This document shows positions 59,789 to 64,000 of a DNA stretch of 64,000 nt, piece after piece. A program made the position numbers and the translations under genes. Source of the DNA: Desulfobacter vibrioformis DSM 8776 (GTDB taxonomy: Bacteria > Desulfobacterota > Desulfobacteria > Desulfobacterales > Desulfobacteraceae); the NCBI RefSeq assembly GCF_000745975.1, contig NZ_JQKJ01000003.1:180567-244566 (forward strand), in the 5' to 3' direction. A model generated the notes under the pieces. It saw only the letters and a list, made by a program, of their open reading frames with translations, was not told the origin of the DNA and did no database searches. Position 1 is the first letter of the stretch. Every line of letters begins with the position of its first letter.

Positions 59789-61309
59789 ATGCCGACACTA
59801 CAAGATAAGCTTGCAGAATCTCTCGCTGTTTTGAAAAAACTACAGGACGAAGGTATTGTTGCAATCCAAACAAAAAACATAACACGAACTCACCGGGAAC
59901 GTCTTGTCAAAAGCGGATTCATCAAAGAAGTGATGAAAGGATGGTATATCCCTGCCAGTCCTGAAGAGCAGACTGGAGAAAGCACGGCCTGGTATGCATC
60001 ATTTTGGGGCTTTTGTGGTGACTATCTTAAATTAAGGTTTGGCAATCAATGGTGCCTTTCCCCTGAACAATCATTGAGCATTCATAGCGGGAACTGGAAC
60101 GTGCCGAATCAACTTCTTGTCCGCGCGCCAAAAGGCGGGAACAAGCCAATCTCTCTTCTTCATGAAACATCGATAATGGACGTTCGGCTGAATCTGCCGA
60201 ACAGGAATGATATGGAAATCAAGGAAAACATACGGATGATGACCCTGCCCGCTGCTCTGATTTCCTGTGCTCCCGGTTATTATTCAAATAATGCTATAGA
60301 GGCCCGCGCTGCGCTTTCCATGATCTCTGATGCTTCTCAGGTCCTGCACAAGCTCCTTGAAGGTGGGCATAGCACGGTAGCCGGAAGGCTTGCAGGAGCT
60401 TTCCGAAATATTGGGAAAAATGTTATTGCTGACAATATCATCGGAGCAATGAGAGATGCCGGATACAGCATTACGGACAATGACCCCTTTGAAGAAAAGC
60501 CCGCTATTATTCTTCGTGAACGCGAGATTTCTCCATACGTCAACCGAATACGGATGCACTGGGCGGATATGCGCGGTATTGTCCTTGAAAACTTTCCGCA
60601 GGCACCCTCATTAAACCAGAATACCGATGAATATCTTAAACATGTCGATGATATATATTTGACTGATGCCTATCATTCGCTTTCTATTGAAGGATATCGT
60701 GTGAGTGAGGCGCTTATTGAACGTGTCCGCACAGGAAGTTGGGACCCAGAAACCAACCACAAAGATAAAGAGTACGCAAATGCCTTGGCTGCCCGTGGTT
60801 ACTGGCAAGCTTTTCAGGCAGTGAAGAAAAGCGTGGAAAAAATTCTGAATAAAAACTCGCCAGGTGCGGTGGTAAGTAAAGATCATTCCGTATGGTATAG
60901 AGAATTATTTGCCCCAAGTGTAAACGCTGGTCTTATATCTGCATCCGACCTTGCAGGATACCGAAATCAACCTGTCTATATTCGAAAATCAAGGCATGTA
61001 CCACCCCGATACGAAGCTGTGCGAGATCTTATGCCTGCATTCTTTTCTCTTTTAAACGATGAAGAAGAACCTTCTGTAAAAGCCGTTTTAGGTCACTTTT
61101 TCTTTGTATATATCCACCCTTATATTGATGGAAATGGCCGCATGGGAAGATTTTTGATGAATGTTATGTTAGCTAGTGGCGGCTATCCATGGACAGTCAT
61201 TCCGCTTGGAACCCGCAATGATTATATGGCCACCTTGGAAGAAGCAAGCGTAAAAAAGAATATAAAACCGTTTTCTAAATTTTTGGCTGGACTTCTCCAA
61301 AAAGGTTAA
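59789..61309 (+). CDS. Fic-domain protein with N-terminal AbiEi-like winged-helix region
   Basis: This 506-aa protein has three parts. Residues 1-60 resemble the AbiEi-type winged helix (VAIQTKNITRTHRERLVKSG, GWYIPASPEEQTGES). Residues 60-270 are an unassigned segment. Residues 280-500 are the Fic fold with the inhibitory helix SLSIEG (S297-E301) and the complete catalytic motif HPYIDGNGRMGR (H443). Fic enzymes transfer AMP or other nucleotides to Ser, Thr or Tyr of target proteins, and the SxxxEG helix holds the enzyme off. The fused DNA-binding part and the iterated sites just upstream point to autoregulation, as in toxin-antitoxin modules. No separate antitoxin gene is seen. Confidence 0.88.
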   Translation: MPTLQDKLAESLAVLKKLQDEGIVAIQTKNITRTHRERLVKSGFIKEVMKGWYIPASPEEQTGESTAWYASFWGFCGDYLKLRFGNQWCLSPEQSLSIHSGNWNVPNQLLVRAPKGGNKPISLLHETSIMDVRLNLPNRNDMEIKENIRMMTLPAALISCAPGYYSNNAIEARAALSMISDASQVLHKLLEGGHSTVAGRLAGAFRNIGKNVIADNIIGAMRDAGYSITDNDPFEEKPAIILREREISPYVNRIRMHWADMRGIVLENFPQAPSLNQNTDEYLKHVDDIYLTDAYHSLSIEGYRVSEALIERVRTGSWDPETNHKDKEYANALAARGYWQAFQAVKKSVEKILNKNSPGAVVSKDHSVWYRELFAPSVNAGLISASDLAGYRNQPVYIRKSRHVPPRYEAVRDLMPAFFSLLNDEEEPSVKAVLGHFFFVYIHPYIDGNGRMGRFLMNVMLASGGYPWTVIPLGTRNDYMATLEEASVKKNIKPFSKFLAGLLQKG

Positions 61310-61346
61310 CGAATATTCAACAATCCAAATCAACCGGGCGTAAAAA

Positions 61347-61370
61347 TAGGGGGACAGACCACGTTTTTCT
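61347..61370. repeat. Possible REP/RAYT-type repeat fragment
   Basis: The string TAGGGGGACAGACCACGTTT resembles, from memory, a widespread short repeat next to REP-associated tyrosine transposases. No transposase gene or paired copy is present in the window. It lies in the gap between the Fic and S41 genes. Confidence 0.25.
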
Positions 61371-61540
61371 CTTGTATTTTTAATCCGCCCAATGTTAGTT
61401 CCACTTTATGCTGAGACGACCGAGAATAGTAGCGGGTAGCCTGGGCTGGAATGACCGTCTGGAGTTTCGCTAATCACTGGTGCCAGTTTTCAATTTTAAT
61501 GAAAAAAGAACTAATTAAAACGAATTATATGGACCTTATT

Positions 61541-62788
61541 ATGAAAAGACTCATCCTATTACTTTTGAGTATGTGCCTCATTATTGTACGAGTTTCACCT
61601 GCTGCAGCTAAACAAAACCATAGCTCCCATTCTGTTTTATTTGAGGAAATCGTTAACATTGTTGAAGAACATTTTTATAATCCTGACCAGATAGTCAAGG
61701 ATTTTCCTGCAATTAAAGCCAACTATCGTATAAAGCTACAAAATGTTTCTTCTCAAAAGTCGTTTTCCAGTCTGGTGAATGCCATGCTTGGTAAGTTGAA
61801 TGCGTCTCACACCTACTATTTAACACAGGATGATTATGAGTATTATCAACTTTGTGCATTGTTTTCAAAAATTCCAGAGATCGGCAAACTGTTTGATGGC
61901 AAGAAAGTGTTATATCCAACGGTCGGTATTCTGACCCAAAATATTGAGGACCGCGTATACATTGTCTCTGTTCTTGCTGGAAGTGTATCCGAGAAAGCGG
62001 GGTTATTAAAGGGTGATGAAATCCTGTCCGCCAATGGCCAACCGTACTTGCCAATCGCTTCACTTCGTTCATATATTGGGAAAGATGTAGTTTTTAAAAT
62101 ACGACGAAAACAGATGGACGAGCCATTCACGATTGTGATTCAACCTGTACTCGTTAATCCCAAACAGGAGATGTTGGAAGCACAAAAATCCAGTGTCCGA
62201 ATTATTGAACGGAATAAAACACGCATTGGTTATATTCATATTTATTCTTACGCGGGTTATGAGTATCAGCAGGAATTACTGAATGCCCTTACTTGGGGTA
62301 AATTGAAAGAAGCCGACGCGTTGATCATTGATTTGCGATATGGTTTGGGTGGGGCAGCACCATCTTATCTTAATATCTTTAATACGAATATCCCGATCCT
62401 CAAGATGCATAACCGAGATGGCACGGAAACTGTTTTTGATTCCCAATGGCGAAAGCAGGCGGTTTACTTGGTTAACGGGTATAGTCGAAGTGGAAAAGAA
62501 CTACTGGCATATGGTGCTCGAAGATATGAGCAGGTAAAAATCATTGGAGAGCGGACACCGGGGCATGTTCTTGGAGGTCAGCTTTTTCCATTGTCCAATG
62601 GTACCGTCCTTTTTCTTGCAGTGCAAAGCGCCCTTGTTGATGGCGTCAATCTGGAAGGAATTGGCGTTCCACCAGACATTGAAGTTCCATTTGATGTTCG
62701 CTATTGCGCCGGACAGGACGCACAGATAGAAAAAGCCCTTGAGTATCTTGTCGAGCAACTGTCGCGTCAAACAACACATGCTTTGTGA
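61541..62788 (+). CDS. S41 family (C-terminal processing-like) peptidase
   Basis: From ATG 61541 the protein has a Sec signal peptide (KRLILLLLSMCLIIVRVSP), a helical N-terminal domain with LGKLNASHTYYLT, a PDZ domain (VSVLAGSVSEKAGLLKGDEI) and an S41 catalytic domain. In the last, ADALIIDLRYGLGG, NGYSRSGKELLAYGA (candidate nucleophile Ser) and IGERTPGHVLGG stand at the usual places, and GVNLEGIGVPPDIEVPF ends the domain. It would act in the periplasm or outside the cell. An upstream in-frame start at 61451 adds 30 residues without leader character, so 61541 is preferred. No partner gene is adjacent. Confidence 0.85.
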   Translation: MKRLILLLLSMCLIIVRVSPAAAKQNHSSHSVLFEEIVNIVEEHFYNPDQIVKDFPAIKANYRIKLQNVSSQKSFSSLVNAMLGKLNASHTYYLTQDDYEYYQLCALFSKIPEIGKLFDGKKVLYPTVGILTQNIEDRVYIVSVLAGSVSEKAGLLKGDEILSANGQPYLPIASLRSYIGKDVVFKIRRKQMDEPFTIVIQPVLVNPKQEMLEAQKSSVRIIERNKTRIGYIHIYSYAGYEYQQELLNALTWGKLKEADALIIDLRYGLGGAAPSYLNIFNTNIPILKMHNRDGTETVFDSQWRKQAVYLVNGYSRSGKELLAYGARRYEQVKIIGERTPGHVLGGQLFPLSNGTVLFLAVQSALVDGVNLEGIGVPPDIEVPFDVRYCAGQDAQIEKALEYLVEQLSRQTTHAL

Positions 62789-62795
62789 GCAGATG

Positions 62796-62954
62796 TTGGT
62801 TTCGCATCTATCCGCTGCCGGAAACAACGAAAGGATATCAAACGGCTCCTCTATATGGGAGCCAGGGCCAAAGAACAGATCGAATCTGTCCAGAAACAGG
62901 GACTCCATGGCAAAGGCATCCGCATTGTCGCCGTTAAATCGTCCGCAGGCTCTC
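62796..62954 (+). pseudogene. Decayed duplicate of GT2/LpxL-like gene segments
   Basis: A 30-bp piece matching the GT2 gene at about 53978 (GGTTTCGCATCTATCCGCTG) is joined to a 125-bp piece matching the LpxL-like gene at 54600-54730 (encoding LLYMGARAKEQIESVQKQGL and HGKGIRIVAV). That in turn leads into the right copy of the 110-bp repeat. Two internal deletions and about 15% divergence separate it from the functional genes. It shows that the 54.0-55.3 kb region was once duplicated here. Confidence 0.85.
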
Positions 62955-63060
62955 CAAATTTAAATATTTATACAGATCTGGTTATTCTTGCTTTTTGGGG
63001 TGTTATCCCGTTAGATAAGTGAATACGAAAGATAAACGGAAACCATAAATCAACTTGTTC
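62951..63060. repeat. 110-bp direct repeat, right copy
   Basis: This matches 55195-55304 with four substitutions, three of them clustered near the right end. It leads directly into the GNAT gene, whose ATG lies 12 bp further on. It is clearly better preserved than the duplicated coding fragments beside it. Confidence 0.9.
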
Positions 63061-63071
63061 GGAATAAAAAT

Positions 63072-63488
63072 ATGGAACTAAAAATAATAACTGATTGCTC
63101 TGGAATCGATTGGCAAACCATAGCTGATTTACTAAAAAAAGTCGGAATGGCTTACCATGAATCAGAAGTCCATAAAAGAGCTTTCGAGGCCAGTCACACT
63201 ACTGTTTTCATTTATGAGGAATCACAGCTGATCGGTTTTGGAAGAGCAATATCTGATGGTGAATATCAGGGTGCAATCTATGATGTTGCAGTTTTGCCAG
63301 AAGCCCAAGGAAAGGGAATTGGGAAAGTCATAATTCAAGCAATCTTAGATCAACTTCAAAACTGTAATATCATTCTTTATGCAACTCCAGGAATGGAAGG
63401 CTTTTACAAAAAGCTCGGGTTTAGAGCAATGAAAACAGGAATGGCTGTGTTTACAACTCCACAAGCAATGGTAAAATTTACTGAATAA
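63072..63488 (+). CDS. GNAT family N-acetyltransferase
   Basis: This 138-aa acetyl-CoA-dependent acyltransferase has the GNAT core: strand IGFGRAISDGEYQGAIYDVA, the acetyl-CoA loop VLPEAQGKGIGKVIIQAI (Q/RxxGxG/A) near residue 78, and the C-terminal PGMEGFYKKLGFRAM. The length is normal for single-domain members. The acceptor substrate is unknown; similar stand-alone GNATs modify polyamines, antibiotics or protein N-termini. No clear ribosome-binding site precedes the ATG. It sits as a single accessory gene after the right 110-bp repeat. Confidence 0.88.
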   Translation: MELKIITDCSGIDWQTIADLLKKVGMAYHESEVHKRAFEASHTTVFIYEESQLIGFGRAISDGEYQGAIYDVAVLPEAQGKGIGKVIIQAILDQLQNCNIILYATPGMEGFYKKLGFRAMKTGMAVFTTPQAMVKFTE

Positions 63489-63591
63489 TTTTCCGAACCG
63501 CCCACAGTCCACCGGCCGGCAAAAAGCCGCCGCCGGTGACCGGAACATTGGCACTAACCGCGTTTCCCGCCTCGTGTCAGACATTTATTAC

Positions 63592-63881
63592 TTAATATTG
63601 ACATATATATTTGGAGACCAGGTATAAAAATCCGGATGACGCGGATGCGATTTTTGCCATCCGGTCCCGGGGGGTGGTGGGGGCCACTAAATTAATCAGG
63701 GAAAAATCGTGCTTCAGGGCCCGGGATGACGAGCGCTGGATCACCGGGCCGTCTGCGGACGGATCGGAAAAGGGCACGCCCAGTTCCAGGATGTCCATCC
63801 CGTTTTCGCACATGGCTGCAATTATTTTAAGGGAGGTTTCCATGTCCGGGTCCCCGGCGGTGACGAAGCCCACCAGGGCTT
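63592..63881 (-). pseudogene. trpA: Tryptophan synthase alpha relic
   Basis: The minus strand reads [40 protein letters not shown] and [17 protein letters not shown], which is the TrpA N-terminal third with its catalytic Glu. It then jumps to [20 protein letters not shown], a segment normally some 70-80 residues later, and stops after [13 protein letters not shown]. The first codons are lost at a CAATG element that begins at 63882. Internal deletion, 3' truncation and 5' interruption show that this copy is dead. No other trp gene is in the window. Confidence 0.88.
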
Positions 63882-64000
63882 CAATGTCATAAACTTAAGC
63901 ATTGGAGATTTTATTTCACCATGAAGGACATGAAGAGCATGAAGAATATATACCGGGAAATAAATCTTCATGTCCTTCATGCTCTTCATGGTTTTAATTT
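63882..64000. mobile_element. CAATG palindromic element, copy 4, variant arms, cut by window end
   Basis: It starts CAATGTCATAAACTTAAGCA, matching the reverse complement of the right end of copies 1-3, so it lies in the opposite orientation. The arms are built from CATGAAG units (spacers GA, AG) facing CTTCATG units (spacers TC, CT) instead of CACGAAG/CTTCGTG. The far terminus lies beyond base 64000. It interrupts the trpA relic. Confidence 0.8.

Overview
The window looks like a chromosome segment of a sulfate-reducing deltaproteobacterium of the Desulfobacteraceae type. This is inferred from gene content: a NifU/NifS pair, a rubredoxin, a DVU0772-like protein, DsrE-like and TauE/SafE genes, a giant Pfa-like lipid synthase and an aryl-polyene-like cluster. 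No tRNA, rRNA or CRISPR array was seen.

Layout. (1) 0-8.2 kb: a membrane protein cut by the window edge, an ISAs1 transposase relic, the nifU-nifS operon with a readable promoter, sfsA, a TIGR02757 gene, a CheX-HTH protein, a DsrE-like/TauE pair, and a broken BREX locus (pglZ tail, then brxL without its ATPase core). (2) 8.2-20.7 kb: an iron or metallophore locus in decay. It holds two AraC regulators, a frameshifted TonB receptor, an ABC ATPase with a permease/M1-peptidase fusion whose zinc ligands are gone, one intact and one broken DUF4198 protein, an unrelated AAA_14 ATPase, and the tail of an ABC exporter. Two copies of a 124-bp repeat bracket its right half. (3) 20.8-25.5 kb: proC, a DVU0772-like gene, rubredoxin (too short for most ORF callers), aroC and a hipBA module. 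(4) 25.6-39.7 kb: a sigma-54 activator divergent from an 11.7-kb gene. That gene encodes, in one chain, two nitronate-monooxygenase-like barrels, KS, a KS-like domain without its histidines, AT, KS, four ACPs, KR and DH. A phosphopantetheinyl transferase gene follows with no gap. All four ACPs carry Thr where the pantetheinylated Ser is expected. (5) 39.7-44.3 kb: a TauE-type gene broken by a 40-bp tandem duplication, a membrane protein, a C45 acyltransferase and an anion transporter. (6) 44.5-55.1 kb: an aryl-polyene/flexirubin-like set: methyltransferase, DarA-like flavodoxin, AMP ligase, three ketosynthases, two acyltransferases, thioesterase and glycosyltransferase. ACP, KR, DH and exporter genes are not in the window. 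(7) 55.2-64 kb: an AT-richer accessory region with a type II restriction-modification module, a group II intron relic, a Fic protein behind 24-bp iterated sites, an S41 peptidase, a GNAT enzyme and a trpA relic. A 110-bp direct repeat flanks most of it.

A roughly 140-bp non-coding element (CAATG...CATTG ends, 10-bp target duplications at two copies, two palindromic arms of three 9-nt units) occurs four times and cuts or caps genes. Regions 4 and 6 both make acyl or polyene chains. The most unusual signal is the Thr-type ACP array in the synthase.
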